DNA from: an uncultured Roseateles sp.
Lineage (GTDB): Bacteria; Pseudomonadota; Gammaproteobacteria; Burkholderiales; Burkholderiaceae
DNA length: 64,000 bases
Reading direction: 5' to 3'
Assembly (NCBI GenBank): GCA_946886855.1
Contig: CAMPJJ010000012.1
Span: forward strand, 1-64,000
How positions within the stretch are numbered: the first letter of the stretch is position 1; each line of letters opens with the position of its first letter. The position numbers and the translations under genes are program-made. Under the pieces are notes generated by a model. It did no database searches. It saw only the letters and a program-made list of their open reading frames with translations, and had not been told where the DNA came from. This document shows positions 1 through 7,528 of the stretch, piece after piece.

Positions 1-1178
1 CCCCTCAGCTCTCCGACGATCCCACCCCCGCCACGCACACCGGGTGGGCGCTGCTCGCGCTGGCGATCGGCGGCTTCGCCATCGGCACGACCGAGTTCGC
101 GGCGATGAGCCTCGTCCCGTTCTTCGCCCCCGATCTCGGCATCGACGCGCCGACCGCGGGTCACGTGATCAGCGCCTACGCGCTCGGCGTGGTGGTGGGC
201 GCGCCCTTGCTGGCCGTGCTCGGCGCCAGGGTGCCGCGGCGCACGCTGCTGATCCTGCTGATGCTGGCCTTCGCCGTCGGCAACGGCCTGAGCGCGCTCG
301 CGCCCAGCTATCACGCGATGCTGCTGTTCCGCTTCCTCAGCGGACTGCCCCACGGCGCCTACTTCGGCGTCGGCGCGCTGGTGGCCGCCTCGCTGGTTGC
401 GCCGGCCCGACGCGCCCAGGCCGTCAGTCTCATGATGCTGGGCCTCACCGTGGCGACCGTCATCGGCGTGCCGCTGGCCAACTCGCTGGGGCAGTGGGCC
501 GGCTGGCGCTGGGGCTTCGGCGTGGTGACGCTGCTGGCGCTGCTGACGGCCGCGCTGGTCGCGAGGCACGCCCCGCGCGACCGCGTCCAGCCCGGCGCCA
601 GCGCCATGCGCGAGCTCGGTGCGCTCGGCCGCCGCCAGGTCTGGCTGACGCTGGGCATCGCGACGATCGGCTTCGGCGGCATGTTCGCCGTCTACACCTA
701 CCTGGGCTCCACGCTGCTGGAGGTCACCCGAACCGGCCCCGGCATGCTGCCGGTCGTGCTGAGCGTCTTCGGCATCGGCATGACCGCGGGCACGCTGGTC
801 GCCGCGTGGGCCGCCGACCGCGCATTGATGCCCACCATCGGCGGGCTCCTGCTGTGGAGCGCCGCGTCGTTGGCGCTGTACCCGTTCGCCGCGGGCAGCC
901 TGTGGACGCTGCTGCCGGTGGTCTTCCTGATCGGCTGCGGCGGCGGGCTCGGCGCCGTGCTGCAGACCCGGCTCATGGACGTCGCCGGCGAGGCGCAGAC
1001 GCTGGCCGCGGCGCTGAACCACTCGGCCTTCAATGCGGCGAATGCGCTCGGACCCTGGTTGGGCGGGCTGGCGATCGCCGCCGGCCATGGCTGGACGTCC
1101 ACCGGCTGGGTGGGCGTCGCCCTGGCGTTCGGGGGGTTGATGTTCTGGGCGGTGTCGCTGGCGTTCGATCGTCGATAA
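1..1178 (+). CDS. MFS exporter (DHA1/AraJ type), 5' end outside window
   Basis: Inner-membrane drug/sugar proton antiporter of the major facilitator superfamily; the substrate cannot be told. The reading frame is open from base 3 to the stop, giving 391 visible residues. The family's first-helix signature (GGFAIGTTEFAAM) lies near the visible N-terminus and the loop after helix 2 has the usual basic residues (GARVPRR). About twelve hydrophobic segments follow, close to the usual 390-400 residue length, so only a few N-terminal residues are missing. A start at base 105 would remove helix 1 and is rejected. The next gene begins 30 bp downstream on the same strand. Confidence 0.85.
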   Translation, partial: PQLSDDPTPATHTGWALLALAIGGFAIGTTEFAAMSLVPFFAPDLGIDAPTAGHVISAYALGVVVGAPLLAVLGARVPRRTLLILLMLAFAVGNGLSALAPSYHAMLLFRFLSGLPHGAYFGVGALVAASLVAPARRAQAVSLMMLGLTVATVIGVPLANSLGQWAGWRWGFGVVTLLALLTAALVARHAPRDRVQPGASAMRELGALGRRQVWLTLGIATIGFGGMFAVYTYLGSTLLEVTRTGPGMLPVVLSVFGIGMTAGTLVAAWAADRALMPTIGGLLLWSAASLALYPFAAGSLWTLLPVVFLIGCGGGLGAVLQTRLMDVAGEAQTLAAALNHSAFNAANALGPWLGGLAIAAGHGWTSTGWVGVALAFGGLMFWAVSLAFDRR

Positions 1179-1208
1179 TCCGGGGCTTCTCTTGCAGGAG
1201 TTCCGCAC

Positions 1209-2126
1209 ATGGCCGATTGGCTGCCGCCCACGCGCTACTGGGTGCTGGCGATCTTCATCGCCTCGGCGCTGTACGCGCACTTCCGCGGTCGTGTCCGCTT
1301 CAAGCTGGCCCGCGCGCTGACCGACTTCACGGTGCTGATCTCGCCGATCAACGCGGTCATGTACCTGTTCTCGCGGGCGCCGGCGACGCCCTACCTGAAG
1401 ACCTCGGCCTTCCCCGAACTCAGCCTGCTGCGCGACAACTGGCAGGTGATCCGCGAGGAAGCCCTCAAGCTCAACGACGAGGGCTACATCAAGGCCGCGT
1501 CCGGCTACAACGACATCGGCTTCAACTCGTTCTTCCGCACCGGCTGGAAGCGCTTCTACCTGAAGTGGTACGACCGGGACATGGCCTCGGCGAACGCGCT
1601 GTGCCCGAAGACGGTCGCGCTGCTCAAGCAGATCCCCGGCGTGAAGGCGGCGATGTTCGCGTCGCTGCCGCCGGGCGCGAAGCTGGTGCGCCACCGCGAT
1701 CCGTACGCGGGCTCGCTGCGCTACCACCTCGGCCTCACGACGCCCAACGACCCGGGCTGCTACATCGACGTCGACGGCGAGAAGTACCACTGGAAGGACG
1801 GCGAGGACGTGATGTTCGACGAGACCTTCATCCACTACGCCGAGAACACCACGACGCATCAGCGCGTGATCCTGTTCTGCGACGTGGAGCGCCCGGTCCA
1901 TTTCGCGCCGATCCGTTGGCTGAACCGCGCGTTCGGCAAGCTGGTGATGACCTCCGCCGCGACGCAGAACCTGGAGAGCGAGCCGATCGGCGGCCTCAAC
2001 AAGTTCTTCTATCACGCCTACAAGGTGCGCCTGTTCTTCAAGGCGTTCAAGGCGAAGTCCCGCACCGGCTACTACGTCGTCAAGTGGGCGCTGATCCTCG
2101 GCATCCTGGCGGCGATCTTCATCTGA
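1209..2126 (+). CDS. lpxO: Aspartyl/asparaginyl beta-hydroxylase family protein (LpxO-like)
   Basis: Likely Fe(II)/2-oxoglutarate dioxygenase that 2-hydroxylates lipid A acyl chains at the inner membrane. The 305-residue protein has an N-terminal membrane segment (about residues 8-24), a C-terminal hydrophobic segment, and a jelly-roll core with the iron-binding HRD motif in KLVRHRDPYAGSLRYHLGL, the distal FIHYAEN histidine and the 2-oxoglutarate-binding arginine in QRVILFCD. The length and the membrane anchor fit LpxO better than soluble asparaginyl hydroxylases. The ATG follows GCAGGAG at a good distance. Family assignment is firm; the lipid A substrate is inferred. Confidence 0.8.
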   Translation: MADWLPPTRYWVLAIFIASALYAHFRGRVRFKLARALTDFTVLISPINAVMYLFSRAPATPYLKTSAFPELSLLRDNWQVIREEALKLNDEGYIKAASGYNDIGFNSFFRTGWKRFYLKWYDRDMASANALCPKTVALLKQIPGVKAAMFASLPPGAKLVRHRDPYAGSLRYHLGLTTPNDPGCYIDVDGEKYHWKDGEDVMFDETFIHYAENTTTHQRVILFCDVERPVHFAPIRWLNRAFGKLVMTSAATQNLESEPIGGLNKFFYHAYKVRLFFKAFKAKSRTGYYVVKWALILGILAAIFI

Positions 2127-2211
2127 ACGTGCCCGACGTGCTCACCGGCCCTGCCGTCCCGACCGTTCCCACGGTCGCGACGCCGCCGGGGCCCAGACGG
2201 CACTGGCCCGT

Positions 2212-3033
2212 TCAGGCCGCCAGCGCCTGGGACAGGCGCTGCGCCTGCGGGCCGAACGCGTAGGCATCCATCCCCAGCGCACCGAAGGTGACGCCGTCAT
2301 GGAGGCGGATCGGCGCCTCGTCGCGTCCGCCGGCGCCCGCGGCGACGTACCAGGGCAGCAGGTGCTCATCCGTCGGATGCATCAGCGCGGCGCTCGGCGC
2401 CTGCGTCCGGTAGGCCGCGAGCGCCTCCCAATCCCGAGCGGCGGAACGCTCCGCGAACCAGGTCCGGAAGGCCGCCGATTCCGCCATCTCCGGCGCGTCG
2501 TCCGACGTCGCGCGCATCAGCAGGCGCAGGTTGTGCGTGATGCTGCCGGTGCCCAGGATGAGCACGCCTTCGCGCGACAGCGCCTGCAGCTTCCCGCCGA
2601 GCTCCATCAGTTGCGCCGGCGACGCGTGCGCCGTCAGCGTGAGCGGGATGACCGGCACGTCGGCATCGGGATAGAGGAAGCGCAGCGAGGTCCAGATCCC
2701 GTGATCCAGCCCGCTGTGGTCGACCACGGGCAGGGCGAGCGTGTCGCCGATCTGTGCGGTCAACGCGCGGTCGCCGGGGGCGTCGCAACGCAGCTGGTAG
2801 AGCGCCGGCGGGAATCCGCCGAAGTCGTACACCGCCTCGTGGCGGTCCGCGCCGAGCAGGACGGCCTCGCGCGCGGTGGTGTGCGCGGAGACCGCCAGCA
2901 CGGCCTTCGGCCGGCCCCAGACGGCGTCGAGCGTCCGCCCGAGGTGCTGCATGAAGGCACCGGCCTCGCCGGGCTCCAGGGCAATCATGGGCGAGCCATG
3001 GGAGACGAAGAGGGGAGGGAAGGGGGTGTTCAT
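2212..3033 (-). CDS. Class III extradiol ring-cleavage dioxygenase (DODA/YgiD family)
   Basis: Cytoplasmic Zn/Fe-dependent extradiol dioxygenase; characterised relatives act on L-DOPA and other catechols, but the substrate here is unknown. The 273-residue protein starts MNTPFPPLFVSHGSP, the hallmark N-terminus with the first metal histidine (SHGSP). Further family markers are SAHTTAR, the VVDHSGLDHGIWTSL block and the GSITHNLR histidine. An upstream in-frame start would add 27 atypical residues, so the start at 3033 is preferred. It stands alone, convergent with the LpxO-like gene and divergent from the permease gene. Confidence 0.87.
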   Translation of the reverse strand: MNTPFPPLFVSHGSPMIALEPGEAGAFMQHLGRTLDAVWGRPKAVLAVSAHTTAREAVLLGADRHEAVYDFGGFPPALYQLRCDAPGDRALTAQIGDTLALPVVDHSGLDHGIWTSLRFLYPDADVPVIPLTLTAHASPAQLMELGGKLQALSREGVLILGTGSITHNLRLLMRATSDDAPEMAESAAFRTWFAERSAARDWEALAAYRTQAPSAALMHPTDEHLLPWYVAAGAGGRDEAPIRLHDGVTFGALGMDAYAFGPQAQRLSQALAA

Positions 3034-3157
3034 GACATCGATTGAACGCCGGTGATCCCGCCGCATCGTCAAAACCGGTTGCACGGTCTGTTCAAGCCGA
3101 TTGCATGGCCACACCCCCGTGCCAGCGCGCGGGCATGCGGTTCGCTACAGTCCGCGC

Positions 3158-5770
3158 ATGAGTGCGCACCCGTCTTCTCCGTCCGCCACCCCCGCGGGCA
3201 CCCCTGCAGGCACGCCCGCGGCCCGACCTGCCGCCGGGGCCGCCTCCGGCCGTCGCCCGCCGTCGCTGTGGCGGCAGATGGGCCTGCAGACCTGGCGCGA
3301 CTTCCGCGCCGGTGAGCTTCACCTGCTGATCCTGGCCCTGATGCTGGCCGTCGCCGCCGTGTGCGCGGTGGCCTTCCTCTCGGACCGGCTCGACCAGGGC
3401 CTGCGCCGGGACGCGGCGCAACTGCTCGGCGGCGACGCGGTCGTCGCCAGCGATCAGCCGACGCCGGCGCCCGTCCGGGAGCTCGCCGCGCGCTTGAGCC
3501 TGCGCAGCGTCGAGACGCTCAACTTCCCCAGCATGGCGCGCGCCACCGAGGACCAGGGCGGCGGCAGCCGGCTGGTGGCGGTGAAGTCGGTCAGCCCGCG
3601 TTATCCGCTGCGCGGGACGCTGGCGCTGAAGGACGGGCGCCAGGTGGGCGCACCCGTCGCGGGCACCGTGTGGGTCGATCCGGGCGTGCTGAGCGCGCTC
3701 GGGCTGAAGGTCGGCGATCCGCTGCTGCTCGGCGACGCGACGCTGAAGATCGCCGGCGAGATCTCGAACGAACCCGATCGCGGTGCCGGTTTCATGAACT
3801 TCGCGCCGCGCGTGATGCTGGCTCAGTCCGACATCGAGGCGACCGGGCTGATCCAGCCGGCGAGCCGCATCACCTACCGCTTCGCCGTGATCGGTGAGAC
3901 GAACTCGGTGCAGCAGTTCAACACGCAGACCCGCCAGCAGCTGAAAGACGGCAACTGGCGCGGCGTGCGGCTGGAGTCGCTCGAGACCGGCCGCCCCGAG
4001 ATGCGTCAGACGCTGGACCGCGCGACCAAGTTCCTCAACCTCGTCGCGCTGCTGGCCGCGCTGCTGGCAGCCATTGCCGTCGCGCTCGCGGCCCGGGAGT
4101 TCGCCAACCGCCACCTCGACGACTGCGCGATGCTGCGCGTGCTCGGTCAGCCGCAGCGCCGCCTCACCTGGGTGTTCACGCTGGAGTTCGCCACCGTCGG
4201 CTTCATCGGCAGCGCGATCGGGGTGCTGCTCGGCTTCCTGCTGCACTACGGCTTCATCGCGATGCTCGCGGGACTCATCGAGGTCAACCTGCCGGCGCCG
4301 GGCCTCTGGCCGGTGCTGCTGGGGCTGGGCATGGGCATGAGCCTGCTGCTGGGCTTCGGCTTGCCGCCGGTGCTGCAGCTGGCCGCCGTGCCGCCGCTGC
4401 GCGTGATCCGTCGTGAGCTGGGTCGGCCGAAGGCGGGCTCGATCGCCGTGCTGCTGGCCGGCGTCATCGGCTTCTCCGCGGTGCTGACGGCGCTGTCGGC
4501 GGACTGGCGACTGGGGCTCTTCGCCACCGGCGGCTTCGCCGTCGCGCTGGGCCTCTTCGCGCTGCTCGCCTATGGCGCCGTGCTGGCGCTGCGGCGGCTG
4601 GTGCCGCAGGCCGGCGCGCCGCGATGGCTGCTGCTGGCGACGCGCCAGGTCGCCGCGCGGCCGGCCTTCGCGGTGCTGCAGGTCGGCTCGCTGTCGCTGG
4701 GGCTGCTCGCGCTGGCGCTGCTGGTGTTGATGCGCACCGACCTGATCGAGAGCTGGCGCGCCGCGACGCCGGTGAATGCCCCGGACCGCTTCGTCATCAA
4801 CCTGCAGCCTGAGCAGGGCCCCGGTTTCCGCGCCGGCCTCGACAAGGCCGGGGTGAAGGACTACGACTGGTACCCGATGATCCGCGGCCGTCTGGTCGCC
4901 ATCAACGGCGAGGCGGTGAAGGCGAGCCGCTTCACCGAAGAGCGCGCCCAGCGTCTGGTGGAGCGTGAGTTCAACCTCAGCCACAGCGCCGAGCTGCCGT
5001 CGCACAACCTGATCGCCGGCGGCAAGTGGACGCCCGGGGACAAGGACGGCGTCAGCGTCGAGCAGGGCCTGGCCGAGCAGCTCGGGCTGAAGCTCGGCGA
5101 CACGATGCGCTTCGACATCGCGGGTGTGCTGGTCGAGTCCAGGATCACCTCGCTGCGCAAGGTCGACTGGGGATCGATGCGCGTCAATTTCTTCGTGCTG
5201 TACCCGCGCGCGGAGATGCCGGAGCTGCCGGTGAGCTACATCTCCGCGTACCGCTCGCCGCAAGGGCAGGGGGCCGCCGCGGCGCTCGATCGCCAGCTGG
5301 TCAAGGAGTTCCCCAACCTGACGCTGATCGATGTCTCCGCCGAACTGAAGCAGGTGCAGCAGGTGCTGGAGCAGGTGATCATGGCCGTGCAACTGCTGTT
5401 CGCGGTGGCGCTGGCGCTGGGCGTGGTCGTGCTGCTGGTGGCGGCAGTGGGGTCACGGGATGCGCGCACGCGGGAGTTCGCGTTGATGCGCGCCTTCGGC
5501 GCGTCGAGTGCGCTATTGGCCGCGGTACAGCGTGCGGAGCTGCTCGGGCTGGGCGCGCTGGCCGGCTTCCTCGCAGGGATCGCCGCGCAGGCGCTGGGTT
5601 GGGCGCTGACGCACTACGCCTTCGAATTCGAATGGCAGTTCAAGCCCTGGGTGCTGATCGGCACGACCGTCGGCGGCGCCGTGCTGGCGCAGCTTGCCGG
5701 CTGGTGGGCGCTGCGCGGCGTGCTGCAACGGCCGGTCGTGCAGACGCTCCGAGAGGCCGATACGAACTGA
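3158..5770 (+). CDS. FtsX-like ABC transporter permease (YbbP type)
   Basis: Large inner-membrane permease of the MacB/FtsX superfamily, 870 residues. It has an N-terminal TM helix (LHLLILALMLAVAAVCAVAFL), a long periplasmic domain, a first FtsX core with four helices (about residues 295-420), a second periplasmic domain, and a second FtsX core at the C-terminus (from VIMAVQLLFAVALALG onward). This duplicated layout is that of YbbP, which works with the ATPase YbbA and probably moves lipids or lipoproteins. No ATPase gene adjoins it here, which is odd. The ATG at 3158 is chosen because the earlier in-frame codon overlaps the divergent gene's upstream region. Confidence 0.85.
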   Translation: MSAHPSSPSATPAGTPAGTPAARPAAGAASGRRPPSLWRQMGLQTWRDFRAGELHLLILALMLAVAAVCAVAFLSDRLDQGLRRDAAQLLGGDAVVASDQPTPAPVRELAARLSLRSVETLNFPSMARATEDQGGGSRLVAVKSVSPRYPLRGTLALKDGRQVGAPVAGTVWVDPGVLSALGLKVGDPLLLGDATLKIAGEISNEPDRGAGFMNFAPRVMLAQSDIEATGLIQPASRITYRFAVIGETNSVQQFNTQTRQQLKDGNWRGVRLESLETGRPEMRQTLDRATKFLNLVALLAALLAAIAVALAAREFANRHLDDCAMLRVLGQPQRRLTWVFTLEFATVGFIGSAIGVLLGFLLHYGFIAMLAGLIEVNLPAPGLWPVLLGLGMGMSLLLGFGLPPVLQLAAVPPLRVIRRELGRPKAGSIAVLLAGVIGFSAVLTALSADWRLGLFATGGFAVALGLFALLAYGAVLALRRLVPQAGAPRWLLLATRQVAARPAFAVLQVGSLSLGLLALALLVLMRTDLIESWRAATPVNAPDRFVINLQPEQGPGFRAGLDKAGVKDYDWYPMIRGRLVAINGEAVKASRFTEERAQRLVEREFNLSHSAELPSHNLIAGGKWTPGDKDGVSVEQGLAEQLGLKLGDTMRFDIAGVLVESRITSLRKVDWGSMRVNFFVLYPRAEMPELPVSYISAYRSPQGQGAAAALDRQLVKEFPNLTLIDVSAELKQVQQVLEQVIMAVQLLFAVALALGVVVLLVAAVGSRDARTREFALMRAFGASSALLAAVQRAELLGLGALAGFLAGIAAQALGWALTHYAFEFEWQFKPWVLIGTTVGGAVLAQLAGWWALRGVLQRPVVQTLREADTN

Positions 5771-5857
5771 CCCTGCTTACTCCCTCTCCCGCACTGGGGG
5801 GGAGGGCAGCGGTGAGGGCCAGCGGCGGTGGCAGTGCGGCAGCGCTCTTCAACGACA

Positions 5858-5880
5858 ACGGGCGGCCAGTGGCCGCCCGT
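5858..5880. terminator. Bidirectional hairpin terminator
   Basis: A perfect 10-bp stem (ACGGGCGGCC / GGCCGCCCGT) with a 3-nt loop lies between the convergent permease and folD genes. It is followed by TTGT on the plus strand and TTGTCGTT on the minus strand, so it may serve both. Confidence 0.65.
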
Positions 5881-5900
5881 TTGTCATGGTGCGATGCGGA

Positions 5901-6758
5901 TCAGCGAGCGGCCGCAGCGCGCTCCGCCGATTCCATCGTGTTGACCAGCAGCATCGTGATCGTCATCGGCCCGACGCCGCCCGGCACCGGCGTGATCCAT
6001 CCGGCGACTTCCTTGACGCCGTCGAAGTCCACATCGCCGCAGAGCTTGCCTTCCTCGGTGCGGTTCATGCCGACGTCCAGCACCACTGCGCCGGGCTTGA
6101 CCATGTCGGCGGTCAGCACGTTGCGCTTGCCCACGGCGGCCACGACGATGTCGGCCTGGCGCGTGAAGTGGGCCAGGTCCGGCGTGGCGCTGTGGCACAC
6201 CGTCACCGTCGCATTGGCCTGAAGCAGCAGCATCGCCATCGGCTTGCCGACGATGTTGCTGCGGCCGATCACGACGGCGTGCTTGCCCTTGGTGTCATAC
6301 CCGATGAACTCCAGCATCTTCATGCAGCCGTAGGGCGTGCAGGGCTTGAAGCCATCCTGGCCGACCATCAGCGCACCGGCGCTGGCGACGTGGAAGCCGT
6401 CGACGTCCTTCTCCGGCGCGATCGCCTCGATGACCTTGTGCGCGTCGATGCCCTTGGGCAGCGGCAATTGCACCAGGATGCCGTGGATCGCCGGATCCTT
6501 GTTCAGCGCGTCGACGCGCGCGAGCAGTTCCGCCTCGGTCATCGTGTCGGCGTACTTCTCCAGCACCGAGTGCAGGCCCGCGTCCTCGCAGGCCTTGACC
6601 TTGTTGCGCACGTACACCTGGCTCGCGGGGTTGTCGCCGACCAGCACCACGGCCAGTCCCGGCTTCACGCCCTGGGCCGTCAGCGCGGCGGCGCGCGTCG
6701 CCACCTCGGCGCGCAGTTGCTTGGACAGGGCGTTGCCGTCGATCAGTTGTGCGGTCAT
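5901..6758 (-). CDS. folD: Bifunctional methylene-THF dehydrogenase / methenyl-THF cyclohydrolase
   Basis: Cytoplasmic enzyme that interconverts 5,10-methylene-THF and 10-formyl-THF with NADP, feeding purine synthesis and formyl-methionyl tRNA. The 285 residues match the family length. Diagnostic blocks are [15 protein letters not shown] (residue block with the catalytic Lys), [24 protein letters not shown], the NADP-binding [13 protein letters not shown] and the C-terminal [10 protein letters not shown]. It is the first of a minus-strand pair with the response regulator behind it, but 137 bp and a hairpin separate the two, so they are likely separate units. Confidence 0.97.
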   Translation of the reverse strand: MTAQLIDGNALSKQLRAEVATRAAALTAQGVKPGLAVVLVGDNPASQVYVRNKVKACEDAGLHSVLEKYADTMTEAELLARVDALNKDPAIHGILVQLPLPKGIDAHKVIEAIAPEKDVDGFHVASAGALMVGQDGFKPCTPYGCMKMLEFIGYDTKGKHAVVIGRSNIVGKPMAMLLLQANATVTVCHSATPDLAHFTRQADIVVAAVGKRNVLTADMVKPGAVVLDVGMNRTEEGKLCGDVDFDGVKEVAGWITPVPGGVGPMTITMLLVNTMESAERAAAAR

Positions 6759-6855
6759 GTCGATACTCCGGATTCAGTGACTCAAAAACGCGGAAAGCAG
6801 AAACTGGAAAGTCAGAAAAGCGCAAGGGCAGAGGATCGCTCTGCCCGGAATGCAA

Positions 6856-6879
6856 AGAGGCCGCTTCGCAGCGGCCTCT
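6856..6879 (-). terminator. Hairpin terminator after the response-regulator gene
   Basis: A 10-bp perfect stem (AGAGGCCGCT / AGCGGCCTCT) with a 4-nt loop sits 17 bp past the stop of the response regulator on the minus strand. Only TTT follows, so termination may be weak. Confidence 0.55.
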
Positions 6880-6895
6880 CGGTGTCGTCGTCGGA

Positions 6896-7528
6896 TCAGC
6901 CGGCCTTGGCCTGCGTGTTCGCGCCGAGCGCGATCTTCAGCAGGTCGGCGACGGTGTTGGCGTTGAGCTTCTCCATGATGTTGGCGCGATGCGCTTCCAC
7001 CGTCTTGATGCTGATGCCCAGGTCGTCGGCGATCTGCTTGTTCAGGCGGCCGGCGACGATGCGCTCCAGCACCTGCGCCTCGCGCGTCGTCAGGCGCGAC
7101 AGCAGCGCGTCGCGGCTGGCCGCTTCCTGCTGCGTGGCGAAGGCGCCGCGCGCCTGGTCCAGCATGCGCTCGACCAGCGACAGCAGTTCCTCTTCCTTGA
7201 ACGGCTTCTCGATGAAGTCGACCGCGCCCTTCTTCATCGTCTGCACCGCCATCGGCACGTCGCCGTGGCCGGTGATGAAGACGATGGGCAGCGGGCTCTT
7301 GCGTTCGATCAGCTTGTCCTGGAGTTCCAGGCCGCTCATGCCTTCCATGCGGATGTCGGCGATCAGGCAGGCGACTTCGCGCGGGTCGTAGCGGCTCAGG
7401 AAACTCTCGGCGGAGTCGTAGCACTTGACCCGGTAGTCCTTGCCTTCCAGCAACCATTGCAAGGAATCTCGCACGGCCTCGTCATCGTCGACGACGTAGA
7501 CATTGCCCTTCTTCGGAATCAAGCTCAT
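6896..7528 (-). CDS. FixJ/TtrR-family response regulator with LuxR-type HTH
   Basis: Cytoplasmic transcription factor of 210 residues. The receiver domain (residues 8-120) has the acidic pocket VVDDDE, phospho-acceptor Asp58 (in ADIRMEGMSG) and Lys108 (EKPF). A linker leads to a LuxR/FixJ DNA-binding domain (about 145-205; LTTREAQVLERIVAGRLNKQIA, then the recognition-helix block ISIKTVEAHRANIMEKL). Its start overlaps the stop of the sensor kinase by 4 nt (ATGA), so the two are co-translated partners. Target genes are not shown; the divergent PDH operon is one candidate. Confidence 0.93.
   Translation of the reverse strand: MSLIPKKGNVYVVDDDEAVRDSLQWLLEGKDYRVKCYDSAESFLSRYDPREVACLIADIRMEGMSGLELQDKLIERKSPLPIVFITGHGDVPMAVQTMKKGAVDFIEKPFKEEELLSLVERMLDQARGAFATQQEAASRDALLSRLTTREAQVLERIVAGRLNKQIADDLGISIKTVEAHRANIMEKLNANTVADLLKIALGANTQAKAG

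Noticed and set aside
2158..2177. Small CGACCGT/ACGGTCG hairpin after the LpxO-like gene as a terminator
   Set aside because: Seven-bp stem without a T tract in a GC-rich background; too weak to list as a feature.
3092..5392. Long minus-strand frame opposite the FtsX-type permease
   Set aside because: Composition is Arg/Gln/His-rich without family features, and the plus-strand protein has clear TM helices and FtsX cores.
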